Source: Streptomyces venezuelae
Lineage (GTDB): Bacteria; Actinomycetota; Actinomycetes; Streptomycetales; Streptomycetaceae
Direction: 5' to 3'
Assembly (NCBI RefSeq): GCF_008642375.1
Contig: NZ_CP029194.1
Span: 4,278,001 to 4,342,000 of the forward strand
DNA: 64,000 nucleotides
Below the pieces are notes generated by a model. It did no database searches. It was given only the letters and a program-made list of their open reading frames with translations, and was not told the origin of the DNA. A program made the position numbers and the translations under genes. Of this stretch, positions 1-8,645 are shown piece after piece; the first letter of the stretch is position 1; every line of letters starts with the position of its first letter.

Positions 1-2681
1 GCCTCGAAGGCGGCGAGCGGGGTCAGGACGACCACGGCGAGGGCCACTCCGTCGAGCCGCCCGTCCCGTACGGCCTGGACACCGACGAGTGCGGCGGCCG
101 CGACCGTCAGGCCGCAGACCGTCGCGGAGAGACCGGCGCCGAGCGCGGTGGCCGCGGCCTGGCGCGAGGCGATGGAGGTGAGGTGCCGGTCGGCGATCCG
201 GGTGCGCTCGACCCGTCCGGGCAGCGCGCCCGCGACGGTCAGCTCGGCGCAGCCGCGGAGCAGGTCGGCCACCGCGGTCGCCAGGGCACCGCGCGCAGGG
301 GCGAGTCGGCGCTCGGCCCGGCGGGCGACGGCCCCGCCGGCCGCCGGCACGGCGATTCCCGCGACGAGCAGGCCCACGGCGAGGACGGCCCCGGCCTCGG
401 GCAGCATCCAGGCGGTGAACCCGGCGGAGACGACGCCCACGACGAGGGCGGCGCCCACCGGGAGCCACCAGCGCAGCCAGTAGTCCTGGAGCGCGTCGAC
501 ATCCTGGACGAGCCGGGACAGCAGGTCTCCGCGCCGGGCGCGCCGCAGCCCTGCTGGGGCGATCCGCTCCAGGCGGCCGTAGACGGAAACCCGGAGCTCG
601 GCGAGCATCCGGAGCACGGCGTCGTGCGAGACGAGCCGCTCGGCGTACCGGAAGACGGCCCGGCCGATGCCGAAGGCGCGCGTGGCCGTGACGGCCATCA
701 TCAGATAGAGCACGGGCGGCTGTTCGGAGGCCCTGGAGATGAGCCAGCCGGACACGGCCATGAGCCCGACGGCGGAACCGAGGGCCAGGCTCCCGAGCAG
801 CAGGGCGAGCGTCATGCGTCCCTTGAGCTCTCCTGCCATGTCCCGGACCCGCCCGAGCACCGACCGCCCGGAACCCGCCCCGGCCGCCTCGCCGGACAGG
901 GCCTCCGAGTCCGCTCCCGCTTCCTCCTGGCCGGCCGAGTCCGAGTCGTACGACTCCGACCCGCCCGACCCCGACACGACAGAACCCGAAGACTCCGCGT
1001 CGGCCACGGCCCCGTTCCCGGCCCCGGCCCCTCCCGCCGCCGGAACCAGGCTCACCACCCGGTCCGCGACCGCGAGCAGCGCCGGACGGTGGACCACCAG
1101 CAGGACCGTCCGGCCGGCCGCGAGGCGCCGGACCGCGTCGACGACACCCGCCTCCGTCTCGCCGTCCAGCGCGGCCGTCGGCTCGTCGAGCAGCAGCAGA
1201 GGCCGGTCGGCCAGGAACGCCCGGGCGAGCGCCAGACGTTGCCGCTGGCCCGCCGAAAGACCGGCGCCGTCCTCGCCGAGCAGGGTGTCGAGCCCCTCCG
1301 GAAGCCCCGCGACGAACCCGTCCGCCCCGGCGTCCCGCAAGGCTTCCCGTACGGCCTCGTCGGAGGCGTCCGGGCGGGCCAGCCGTACGTTCTCGGCGAT
1401 CGTCCCCGCGAAGAGGTACGGACGCTGCGGCACCCAGGCGATCCGCGACCGCCACACCTCCAGATCCAGCGACGCGAGCTCCTCGCCGCCGACCAGGACG
1501 GAGCCGCCCTCCTCCGGCGCCACGAAGCCGAGCAGCACATCGAGGAGCGTCGACTTCCCGACACCACTCGGGCCGACCAGGGCCACCGTCTCGCCGGACT
1601 CGACCGTCAGCGTCGCTGCGTCCAGCGCCGGTTCGGCGCGCCCCGTGTGCCGCACGGTCACCCGGTCGAGCTCCAGCCGCACGGACTCCGGAACCGCCCC
1701 CGTACCGCCGGCGCGTACCGGCTGCTCCAGAACCTCGAAGATCTCCTCCGCCGCAGCGAGCCCCTCGGCCGCCGCGTGGTACTGCGCGCCCACCTGCCGC
1801 AGGGGGAGGTAGGCCTCGGGCGCCAGGATCAGGATGACGAGCCCGGTGTACAGGTCGATCTCGCCGTGGACGAGCCGCATGCCGATGGTCACGGCGACGA
1901 GCGCGACCGACAGGGTCGCGAGGAGTTCCAGGGCGAAGGAGGAGAGGAACGCGATCCGCAGGGTGCGCATCGTCGCCTGCCGGTACTCCGAGGTGATCGT
2001 GCGGATCGACTCGGCCTGGGCCTTCGCCCGTCCGAAGATCTTGAGGGTGGGCAGGCCCGCCACGACGTCCAGGAAATGGCCGGAGAGCCGGGAGAGCAGC
2101 TTCCACTGCCGGTCCATCCGCGCCTGCGTGTACCAGCCGATGAGAATCATGAAGATCGGGATGAGCGGCAACGTGACGACGATGATCGCCGCCGAGACCC
2201 AGTCCTCGGTGACGATCCGCGCGAGGACGGCCACCGGCACGACCACCGCGAGACCGAGCTGCGGCAGGTACCGCGCGAAGTAGTCGTCGAGCGCGTCCAC
2301 GCCCCGCGTCGCGAGCGCGATCAGCGAACCGGCCTTCTGGCCGCTCAGCCAGCCGGGCCCGAGCGCGGCCGCCCGTACGAGCAGCCGGCCGCGGAGTTCG
2401 GACTTGACCGCCGCGCTCGCCCGGTGGGCGGCGAGCTCGGTCAGCCAGGAGACGAGCCCCCGCCCCACCGCGACTCCCGCGAGCAGCAGCAGAGGAGTGG
2501 TCAGATCGGAACCCGCCAGGCCCTTCTGGAAGGCCCCCACCACGATCTCGGCGATGAGCATCGCCTGGGCGACGACCAGCGCCGCCCCGGCCAGACCGAG
2601 CACGACCACCGCGGCAAGGAAGAAGCGGGTGGCCCGGGCGTACCGGAGCAGACGCGGGTCGATCGGTTTCACGTGAAACAT
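1..2681 (-). CDS. cydCD: Fused CydC/CydD thiol-reductant ABC exporter (partial, C-terminus off window)
   Basis: This is the heterodimeric-type ABC transporter needed to assemble cytochrome bd; in E. coli CydDC exports cysteine and glutathione to the periplasm. Here both halves are fused in one chain. The first half has a membrane domain followed by an ATPase with Walker A GPSGVGKST, signature LSAGQRQRLALARA and Walker B LLLLDEPTAALD (about 1180-1570). An Ala/Gly/Ser/Glu-rich linker follows, then a second membrane domain that runs off the left edge; the second ATPase is not visible. It lies 20 bp downstream of cydB in the same direction, so it is the third gene of the cyd operon. The start ATG at 2681 gives MFHVKP, and those first codons are a parS site. 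The family assignment is firm; the substrate is inferred from the family. Confidence 0.93.
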   Translation of the reverse strand, partial: MFHVKPIDPRLLRYARATRFFLAAVVVLGLAGAALVVAQAMLIAEIVVGAFQKGLAGSDLTTPLLLLAGVAVGRGLVSWLTELAAHRASAAVKSELRGRLLVRAAALGPGWLSGQKAGSLIALATRGVDALDDYFARYLPQLGLAVVVPVAVLARIVTEDWVSAAIIVVTLPLIPIFMILIGWYTQARMDRQWKLLSRLSGHFLDVVAGLPTLKIFGRAKAQAESIRTITSEYRQATMRTLRIAFLSSFALELLATLSVALVAVTIGMRLVHGEIDLYTGLVILILAPEAYLPLRQVGAQYHAAAEGLAAAEEIFEVLEQPVRAGGTGAVPESVRLELDRVTVRHTGRAEPALDAATLTVESGETVALVGPSGVGKSTLLDVLLGFVAPEEGGSVLVGGEELASLDLEVWRSRIAWVPQRPYLFAGTIAENVRLARPDASDEAVREALRDAGADGFVAGLPEGLDTLLGEDGAGLSAGQRQRLALARAFLADRPLLLLDEPTAALDGETEAGVVDAVRRLAAGRTVLLVVHRPALLAVADRVVSLVPAAGGAGAGNGAVADAESSGSVVSGSGGSESYDSDSAGQEEAGADSEALSGEAAGAGSGRSVLGRVRDMAGELKGRMTLALLLGSLALGSAVGLMAVSGWLISRASEQPPVLYLMMAVTATRAFGIGRAVFRYAERLVSHDAVLRMLAELRVSVYGRLERIAPAGLRRARRGDLLSRLVQDVDALQDYWLRWWLPVGAALVVGVVSAGFTAWMLPEAGAVLAVGLLVAGIAVPAAGGAVARRAERRLAPARGALATAVADLLRGCAELTVAGALPGRVERTRIADRHLTSIASRQAAATALGAGLSATVCGLTVAAAALVGVQAVRDGRLDGVALAVVVLTPLAAFE
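2666..2679. promoter_or_regulatory. parS: parS site 1 (overlaps cydCD start)
   Basis: Perfect 14-bp palindrome GTTTCACGTGAAAC, the ParB-binding centromere site of Streptomyces. It forms codons 2-6 of cydCD. Confidence 0.9.
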
Positions 2682-2701
2682 GCCCCTCTGGTGAGCGTCG
2701 G

Positions 2702-3703
2702 CTAGTGGGCGTCGGCGATGTGCTGCGTACCGATGCGCTTACGGAACACCCAGTAGGTCCAGCTCTGGTACAGCAGCACCAACGGGGTCGCGATCGCCGC
2801 GCACCAGGTCATGATCTTGAGCGTGTACGGGCTCGACGACGCGTTCGTCACGGTAAGGCTCCACTCGGGGTTGAGCGAAGACGGCATGACGTCGGGGAAG
2901 AGCGCGAGGAAGAGCATCGCCACCGCGGCGGCGATCGTCACGCCCGAGAGCGCGAACGACCAGCCCTCGCGTCCCACCTTGATGGCCCCGATCGCGCCGA
3001 CCAGCGCCACCACGGCGACCAGCATCGCTGCGAGGCTCCAGCTGTCCCCCGTGTCGACCTGGGTCCAGATCAGGAAGGCGAGCGCGAGCAACGCCGTGAC
3101 CAGGCCGAGCTTGAGCGCGAGGGCCCGGGCGCGTACCCGGATGTCACCGACCGTCTTGAGCGAGGCGAAAACAGCGCCGTGGAAGGTGAAGAGGGTGAGC
3201 GTGACCAGACCGCCGAGAAGGGCGTACGGGTTGAGGAGGTCCCAGAAGGTGCCGACGTACTCCATCTCCGCGTCGATCTTCACGCCGCGGACGATGTTGC
3301 CGAAGGCCACGCCCCAGAGGAACGCGGGGATCAGGGAGGTCCAGAAGATGGCCTGCTCCCAGTTGCGCTGCCAGTTCTCCTCGGGCCGCTTCGCCCGGTA
3401 TTCGAAGGCGACGCCCCGGACGATCAGACAGACCAGGATGATCAGCAGGGGCAGGTAGAAGCCGGAGAAGAGCGTCGCGTACCACTCGGGGAACGCGGCG
3501 AAGGTCGCGCCGCCGGCAGTGAGCAGCCACACCTCGTTGCCGTCCCAGACGGGACCGATCGTGTTGATGAGGACCCGCTTCTCGACCCGGTCGCGGGCGA
3601 GCAGCTTGGTCAGGACACCGATCCCGAAGTCGAAGCCTTCGAGGAAGAAGTAGCCGATCCAGAGGACGGCGATGAGTACGAACCAGACGTTGTGGAGTTC
3701 CAT
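2702..3703 (-). CDS. cydB: Cytochrome bd ubiquinol/menaquinol oxidase subunit II
   Basis: Subunit II of the bd-type terminal oxidase, which takes electrons from menaquinol and reduces oxygen with high affinity. The 333-residue protein has the usual length and about eight to nine hydrophobic helices. The N-terminal region, with LWIGYFFLEGFDFGIGVL (near residue 15) and then GPVWDGNEVWL (near residue 51), is typical of CydB. The ATG at 3703 follows an AGGAGA-type ribosome site. It starts 17 bp after the cydA stop and ends 20 bp before cydCD, so the three genes form one transcript. Transcription is probably set by the Rex site upstream of cydA. Confidence 0.97.
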   Translation of the reverse strand: MELHNVWFVLIAVLWIGYFFLEGFDFGIGVLTKLLARDRVEKRVLINTIGPVWDGNEVWLLTAGGATFAAFPEWYATLFSGFYLPLLIILVCLIVRGVAFEYRAKRPEENWQRNWEQAIFWTSLIPAFLWGVAFGNIVRGVKIDAEMEYVGTFWDLLNPYALLGGLVTLTLFTFHGAVFASLKTVGDIRVRARALALKLGLVTALLALAFLIWTQVDTGDSWSLAAMLVAVVALVGAIGAIKVGREGWSFALSGVTIAAAVAMLFLALFPDVMPSSLNPEWSLTVTNASSSPYTLKIMTWCAAIATPLVLLYQSWTYWVFRKRIGTQHIADAH

Positions 3704-3720
3704 GCCTCGTTCTCCTGACC

Positions 3721-5229
3721 TCAGTACGAGAAGGCCATGGGCCGGTCGGGGTCACGGGAGTCCCCGCCGATCTTGGTGGGCGGGTTGAGGTCGTCCTCGG
3801 TGAGCTCCGGCGGGCCGGCCTTGATGTACTTCACGAGGAGCTTGACCTCGATCACGGCGAGGACGGCGTAGAGCACGGTGAAGACGATCATCGAGGTGAG
3901 CACCTCGGCCGTGGTGGTGCCGGGGGAGACCGCGTCCCGGGTGCGCAGCACGCCGTAGACGACCCAGGGCTGGCGGCCCATCTCGGTGAAGATCCAGCCC
4001 CAGGAGTTGGCGATCAGTGGGAACGCCATGGTCCAGAGGGCGACGATCCAGTACCACTTGGTGAAGCGGGCGCTGAGCGCCTTCCGCCTGAACAGGACCA
4101 GGTTCGGCACTTCGTCCTCACCGGTCCGCATCCCCGGTGCCAGCATGAACTTCTTGCGGGTCAGCCAGAGGCCGAGCATGCCGATGCCCAGCGAGGCCAT
4201 GCCGAAGCCGATCATCCAGCGGAAGCCCCAGTACGCGACGGGGATGTTGGGCCGGTAGTCGCCGGGGCCGAACTTCTCCTGCTCGGCCTTGTTGATGTCG
4301 TTGATGCCCGGGACGTACGAGGTGAAGTCGTCGTTCGCCAGGAACGACAGCAGGCCCGGGATCTCTATGGCCACCTTGTTGTGGCCCTTGTCGACATCGC
4401 CGTACGCGAAGATCGAGAACGGCGCGGGTGCCTCGCCGTCCCAGAGGGCCTCGGCGGCGGCCATCTTCATCGGCTGCTGCTTGAACATGACCTTGCCGAG
4501 CAGGTCACCGCTGATGGCGGTGCCGAGGCCGGCGATGATCAGGGTGATCAGGCCGAGCCGCAGCGAGGTCCGCATCACCGGAATGTGCTTCTTCCGCGCC
4601 AGGTGGAAGGCGGAGATGCCGACCATGAACGCGCCGCCGACCAGGAAGGCCGCCGTCATGGTGTGGAAGAACTGTGTGAGGGCGGTGTTCTGGGTGAGCA
4701 CCAGCCAGAAGTCGGTGAGCTCTGCCCGCCCGCGCTCCTCGTTGATGCGGTACCCGACGGGGTGCTGCATCCAGGAGTTCGCCGCGAGGATGAAGTAGGC
4801 GGAGAGGATGGTGCCGATCGACACCATCCAGATGCAGGCGAGGTGGATCCGCTTCGGCAGCTTGTCCCAGCCGAAGATCCACAGGCCGATGAACGTGGAC
4901 TCGAAGAAGAAGGCGATGAGCGCTTCGAAGGCGAGCGGGGCACCGAAGATGTCGCCGACGAAACGGGAGTAGTCCGACCAGTTCATACCGAACTGGAACT
5001 CCTGGACGATGCCGGTGACGACACCCATGGCGATGTTGATCAGGAAGAGCTTGCCCCAGAACTTCGTCGCCCGGAGGTACTTCTCCTTCCCGGTCCGCAC
5101 CCAGGCGGTCTGGAGACCGGCAGTGAGGGCGGCGAGGGAGATCGTCAGGGGGACGAAGAGGAAGTGGTAGACGGTGGTGATGCCGAACTGCCAGCGCGCC
5201 AGAGTCTCTGGCGCAAGAGCGAGGTCCAC
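3721..5229 (-). CDS. cydA: Cytochrome bd oxidase subunit I
   Basis: Subunit I carries hemes b558, b595 and d and the quinol site. The protein has 502 residues and about nine membrane helices. The sequence shows the N-terminal heme-ligand histidine (H22 in TTVYHFLFVP), a second histidine region (QFFHTMTAAF) and the CydA signature GRQPW at about residue 418. The periplasmic Q-loop region (roughly residues 250-330) is of the short type found in Gram-positives. The start is GTG at 5229, preceded by GGAG. It is the first gene of cydA-cydB-cydCD; the promoter region upstream holds a perfect Rex operator, indicating induction when NADH/NAD rises under oxygen limitation. Confidence 0.97.
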   Translation of the reverse strand: MDLALAPETLARWQFGITTVYHFLFVPLTISLAALTAGLQTAWVRTGKEKYLRATKFWGKLFLINIAMGVVTGIVQEFQFGMNWSDYSRFVGDIFGAPLAFEALIAFFFESTFIGLWIFGWDKLPKRIHLACIWMVSIGTILSAYFILAANSWMQHPVGYRINEERGRAELTDFWLVLTQNTALTQFFHTMTAAFLVGGAFMVGISAFHLARKKHIPVMRTSLRLGLITLIIAGLGTAISGDLLGKVMFKQQPMKMAAAEALWDGEAPAPFSIFAYGDVDKGHNKVAIEIPGLLSFLANDDFTSYVPGINDINKAEQEKFGPGDYRPNIPVAYWGFRWMIGFGMASLGIGMLGLWLTRKKFMLAPGMRTGEDEVPNLVLFRRKALSARFTKWYWIVALWTMAFPLIANSWGWIFTEMGRQPWVVYGVLRTRDAVSPGTTTAEVLTSMIVFTVLYAVLAVIEVKLLVKYIKAGPPELTEDDLNPPTKIGGDSRDPDRPMAFSY

Positions 5230-5312
5230 GTCGTTTTCTCCTTACATCGCCGTGGTCACATCGGCAGTTTGCCCTGTTAATCCCACTAATTTAGGGATGA
5301 ACCAGGACACGC

Positions 5313-5330
5313 TTGTGAACGCGTTCACAT
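5313..5330. promoter_or_regulatory. Rex operator (ROP) upstream of cydA
   Basis: The 16 bases TGTGAACGCGTTCACA at 5314-5329 are a perfect palindrome and match the Streptomyces Rex consensus TTGTGAA-N4-TTCACAA except at one outer position. They lie about 85 bp upstream of the cydA start. Rex is known in S. coelicolor to repress the cydABCD operon and to be released by NADH, so redox control of this operon is a strong inference. Confidence 0.9.
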
Positions 5331-5433
5331 TCACAAGCATTATGGCTCATACGAAATCCGTACCTTCAGTCGGGGTCCCCGTACCGAAGGTCACCTCTTC
5401 CCAGGGCCTTCAACATATTGTTGAATCCGGGGC

Positions 5434-5811
5434 ATGACCCTTCGGATACGCATCGTCTGGCCGGCCGGACACACCACGGCGACCCTTGAGGAGACCCCCA
5501 CGAGCACGGCGCTCGCGAGGGTTCTCCCGATCTCCTCCACCGCCCGCACGTGGGGCGAGGAGGTCTACTTCGACACACCGGTCTCCGTCCCCGTCGAGGA
5601 CGGAGCTCGCCAGGTCGTCGAGCCCGGCACGGTGGCCTTCTGGACGGACGGCGACGCGCTCGCCCTCCCCTACGGCCCGACCCCGATCTCGCGCGGGGAC
5701 GAGTGCCGGCTCGCGAGCCCCTGCAACCTCCTGGGCGCTCTGAACGGCGACCCGCGGATCCTGGCCACCGTCAGGGACGGCGACCCGATCCGCGTGGAGT
5801 CCGTGGACTAA
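5434..5811 (+). CDS. Small cyclophilin-fold protein
   Basis: A 125-residue protein resembling the TM1367-like cyclophilin-fold family (Cyclophil_like). Cues are the N-terminal [20 protein letters not shown] strand, the [10 protein letters not shown] segment, the [20 protein letters not shown] segment and a C-terminal GDPIRVE strand. There is no signal peptide or membrane segment, so it should be cytoplasmic. No enzymatic activity is established for this family. The gene is divergent from cydA and convergent with hisC, overlapping the hisC stop by 4 bp. The start ATG at 5434 sits just after a GGGG stretch. Confidence 0.75.
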   Translation: MTLRIRIVWPAGHTTATLEETPTSTALARVLPISSTARTWGEEVYFDTPVSVPVEDGARQVVEPGTVAFWTDGDALALPYGPTPISRGDECRLASPCNLLGALNGDPRILATVRDGDPIRVESVD

Positions 5812-6905
5812 CCCTCCTGGCGGAAGCCCTCCGCCGCCTTCAGGAACAGGTCGTTCGCCTCGGTCTCACCGATCGTGACGCGGACGCCCTCACCCGCGAA
5901 CGGCCGCACCATCACGCCGTGCCGCTCGCACTCCGCCGCGAAGTCCAGCGTCCGCTCGCCGAGCCGCAGCCAGACGAAGTTCGCCTGGGTGTCCGGCACG
6001 GTCCAGCCCTGGGCCACGAGCCCCGCATGGACCCGCTCACGCTCGGCCACCAACGAGCCGACCCGGCCGAGCAGTTCGTCCTCGGCCCGCAGCGAGGCCA
6101 CCGCCGCGTCCTGCGCCAGCTGGCTCACCCCGAACGGGACCGCCGTCTTGCGCAGCGCCGCCGCAACCGGCTCGTGGGCCACCGCGAAGCCGACCCGCAG
6201 CCCCGCCAGGCCGTAGGCCTTGGAGAACGTGCGCAGCACGGCGACGTTCGGCCGGTCGCGGTAGAGCTCGATGCCGTCCGGGATGTCGGTGTCGCGGACG
6301 AACTCGCGGTACGCCTCGTCGATCACGACCAGGACGTCGGAGGGCACCCGGTCGAGGAAGCGCTCCAGCTCGGCCCGGCGGACCGCGGTGCCCGTGGGGT
6401 TGTTGGGGTTGCAGACGAAGATCAGCCGCGTCCGGTCGGTGATCGCCGCCGCCATCGCGTCGAGGTCGTGCACCTCCCCGTCGGTCAGCGGCACCTGCAC
6501 CGAGGTGGCACCGCTGATCTGCGTGATGATCGGGTACGCCTCGAAGGAGCGCCAGGCGTAGATCACCTCGTCGCCCGGGCCCGAGGTGGCCTGGAGCAGC
6601 GACTGCGCGACGCCGACCGAGCCCGTGCCGGTCGCGATGTGCGAGACGGGCACGCCGAAGCGGTCGGCGAGCTCCTGCATCAGGCCGGTGCAGGCCATGT
6701 CCGGGTAGCGGTTGAAGTTCGCGGCGGCGGCCAGCGTGCTCTCCATGACCCCGGGCAGCGGCGGATAGGGGTTCTCGTTGGACGAGAGCTTGAAGGCCAC
6801 GGGACCGCCCGCGGCGGCCGGCTTGCCCGGCTTGTAGGTGGGGACACCGTCCAGCTCGGCGCGCAGCTTGGGGCTGCCGGTGCTCGTCCCGCTGGTCTCG
6901 CTCAC
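5808..6905 (-). CDS. hisC: Histidinol-phosphate aminotransferase-type PLP enzyme
   Basis: A fold-type I PLP aminotransferase of the HisC family, converting histidinol phosphate and 2-oxoglutarate to imidazole acetol phosphate and glutamate in histidine synthesis, or acting on aromatic amino acids. The sequence shows [13 protein letters not shown] near the N-terminus, [10 protein letters not shown], the DEAYREF aspartate region and the PLP lysine in [14 protein letters not shown] chose GTG at 6905 (365 residues) because a GAGGAGG ribosome site lies just upstream; a longer reading from 6947 adds 14 unlike residues. It is not in a his operon, so it may be the second hisC-like gene of streptomycetes, possibly an aromatic aminotransferase. 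Confidence 0.9.
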   Translation of the reverse strand: MSETSGTSTGSPKLRAELDGVPTYKPGKPAAAGGPVAFKLSSNENPYPPLPGVMESTLAAAANFNRYPDMACTGLMQELADRFGVPVSHIATGTGSVGVAQSLLQATSGPGDEVIYAWRSFEAYPIITQISGATSVQVPLTDGEVHDLDAMAAAITDRTRLIFVCNPNNPTGTAVRRAELERFLDRVPSDVLVVIDEAYREFVRDTDIPDGIELYRDRPNVAVLRTFSKAYGLAGLRVGFAVAHEPVAAALRKTAVPFGVSQLAQDAAVASLRAEDELLGRVGSLVAERERVHAGLVAQGWTVPDTQANFVWLRLGERTLDFAAECERHGVMVRPFAGEGVRVTIGETEANDLFLKAAEGFRQEG

Positions 6906-7274
6906 AGTGTGGCCTCCTCGACCGTCCGTACCGCCAATACTCCTCACCTTATGAGGATTCGCCTCCGCTGCGAATGGCCTGTGGACAACAGGAGGGACAC
7001 GCTGTGGAAAGAGGGGGAGCGCGGGACCGGGTGGCGCGCGCCGGTGGCGGGCGCCGTGGCGCGCATCCCCCGTAGAGGTGAGTTGAGACCTCTTCGAGAC
7101 CTCGCCCCTTCGCCAGGCCTACGGCGTTCGGCAACCCTAGGTCGCATGGAAGAACCCTCAACCGCCTTCGATTCCATGCCTGTTGACTCGTTTCGATCAT
7201 GCAGAAACGTGCCTGTCAATGCCTGCATATGCGGCCGTCCCGACCGCCCCTCATCGCCCTACTATCGGCTCGCC
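6906..7274. other. 369-bp divergent intergenic region hisC / LacI regulator
   Basis: No gene is seen here. It holds a perfect DnaA-box match TGTGGACAA at 6981-6989, a GC-rich hairpin-forming stretch around 7030-7065 (GGCGCGC repeats), and an inverted repeat CGTTTC-N9-GAAACG at 7189-7209 that could be the operator of the LacI-family regulator. None of these is proven. Confidence 0.45.
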
Positions 7275-8381
7275 ATGACAGCAGCAGGGAAGCACCAGGT
7301 GAGCCGGGCACAGACCCGGGGAAGCCGGCAGGGCCGGGCAGGCATCCGGGACGTGGCCGCCGCCGCCGGGGTCTCCATCACGACTGTCTCCGACGCGCTC
7401 AACGGCAAGGGCCGACTCCCGGACGCCACCCGCCGCCACGTCCGCGAGGTCGCCGACCGGCTGGGCTACCGCCCATCCGCGGCGGCCCGCACGCTTCGTA
7501 CGGGCAAGTCGGGACTCATCGGCCTGACCGTGACCACGTACGGGGATGAACCTTTCACCTTCACCGAATTCGCATACTTCGCGGAGATGGCCAGAGCAGC
7601 CACATCGGCAGCACTCGCCCGGGGCTACGCCCTGGTCATCCTCCCCGCCACCTCCCGCCATGACGTCTGGTCGAACGTCGCCCTCGACGGCACCGTCGTC
7701 ATCGACCCCTCCGACCATGACCCGGTCGTCACCGAACTGGTCCGGCAAGGCCTCCCCGTCGTCTCCGACGGACGCCCCGCCGGCACCCTTCCGGTCACCG
7801 CCTGGGTCGACAACGACCACGAAGCCGCCGTCCTCGATCTGCTCGACCACCTCGCCGCCGCCGGCGCCCGCCGCATCGGCCTCCTCACCGGAACCACCAC
7901 CGACACGTACACCCGCCTGTCCACCACCGCGTACCTCAACTGGTGCGAGCGGGTCGGCCAGGACCCCGTCTACGAGGCCTATCCGGCGCACGATCCGTGC
8001 GCGGGCGCCGTCGCGGCCGACCGGCTGCTCGCCCGCCCGGACCGACCGGACGCCGTGTACGGCCTCTTCGACCCCAACGGAACCGACCTCCTCGCGGCCG
8101 CGCGCCGCTACGGACTGCGCGTCCCGGAGGACCTGCTGCTGGTCTGCTGCAGCGAGTCCACCGTCTACGCCACCACCGAACCGCCCATCACGACGCTCTC
8201 GCTCAAACCACGCAGGATCGGCACGGCCGTCGTCCAGCTCCTCATCGACGCCATCGAGGGGATCGATACGGACGGCCCGGTCGAGCAGGTGATACCGACC
8301 GAACTCATCGTCCGCACCTCCTCACAGCGGCGCTCGCCGCGCACCACGGTCAGCCCGCCGCGCTCACCCGCGAAGGACTGA
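7275..8381 (+). CDS. LacI-family transcriptional regulator
   Basis: A 368-residue repressor of the LacI/GalR family. The N-terminal helix-turn-helix is clear (GIRDVAAAAGVSITTVSDALNGKG, about residues 25-48), followed by the hinge region LGYRPSAAARTLRTGKSGLIGL. A periplasmic-binding-protein-like effector domain covers residues about 75-345, ending ELIVRTSS. A basic 24-residue N-terminal extension precedes the HTH. The ATG at 7275 has no strong ribosome site. The ligand cannot be read from the sequence: no sugar-use genes are adjacent. The inverted repeat at 7189-7209 is a candidate autoregulatory site. Confidence 0.9.
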   Translation: MTAAGKHQVSRAQTRGSRQGRAGIRDVAAAAGVSITTVSDALNGKGRLPDATRRHVREVADRLGYRPSAAARTLRTGKSGLIGLTVTTYGDEPFTFTEFAYFAEMARAATSAALARGYALVILPATSRHDVWSNVALDGTVVIDPSDHDPVVTELVRQGLPVVSDGRPAGTLPVTAWVDNDHEAAVLDLLDHLAAAGARRIGLLTGTTTDTYTRLSTTAYLNWCERVGQDPVYEAYPAHDPCAGAVAADRLLARPDRPDAVYGLFDPNGTDLLAAARRYGLRVPEDLLLVCCSESTVYATTEPPITTLSLKPRRIGTAVVQLLIDAIEGIDTDGPVEQVIPTELIVRTSSQRRSPRTTVSPPRSPAKD

Positions 8382-8408
8382 CCGAAGCTCACCGAACCCG
8401 CCGCCCCC

Positions 8409-8432
8409 CGCCCCTGCCCGTGGGCAGGGGCG
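8409..8432 (+). terminator. Terminator after the LacI-family gene
   Basis: Stem CGCCCCTGCCC with TG loop and matching GGGCAGGGGCG, 28 bp after the stop codon at 8381. There is no U tract, as is usual in Streptomyces. Confidence 0.75.
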
Positions 8433-8645
8433 GCGAAACCGGGCACCGTACCGGGCTCAACCCTGGACTGGACCTTCTCAATTCGGGCGAAACAACCGGT
8501 GAACCCGGAGTGGACCCGGATTCACCACCCCTGGTGCGTCACACAGGAGGACCCTCATTCCTATGATGGGCGGACGACATCGTGGGCCACCCCGACCAGG
8601 CCGGTCCACCATGTGCAGGGCATCGCGACGGTGGTGGAGGGGTCC

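Noticed and set aside
183-2705. A very long open frame on the + strand opposite cydCD
   Set aside because: It is a GC-bias shadow: the composition is low-complexity Arg/Gly/Pro, and the minus strand carries a complete ABC-transporter reading.
2705-5280. Open frames on the + strand opposite cydA and cydB
   Set aside because: Charged low-complexity translations with no family features; both cyd genes are clear on the other strand.
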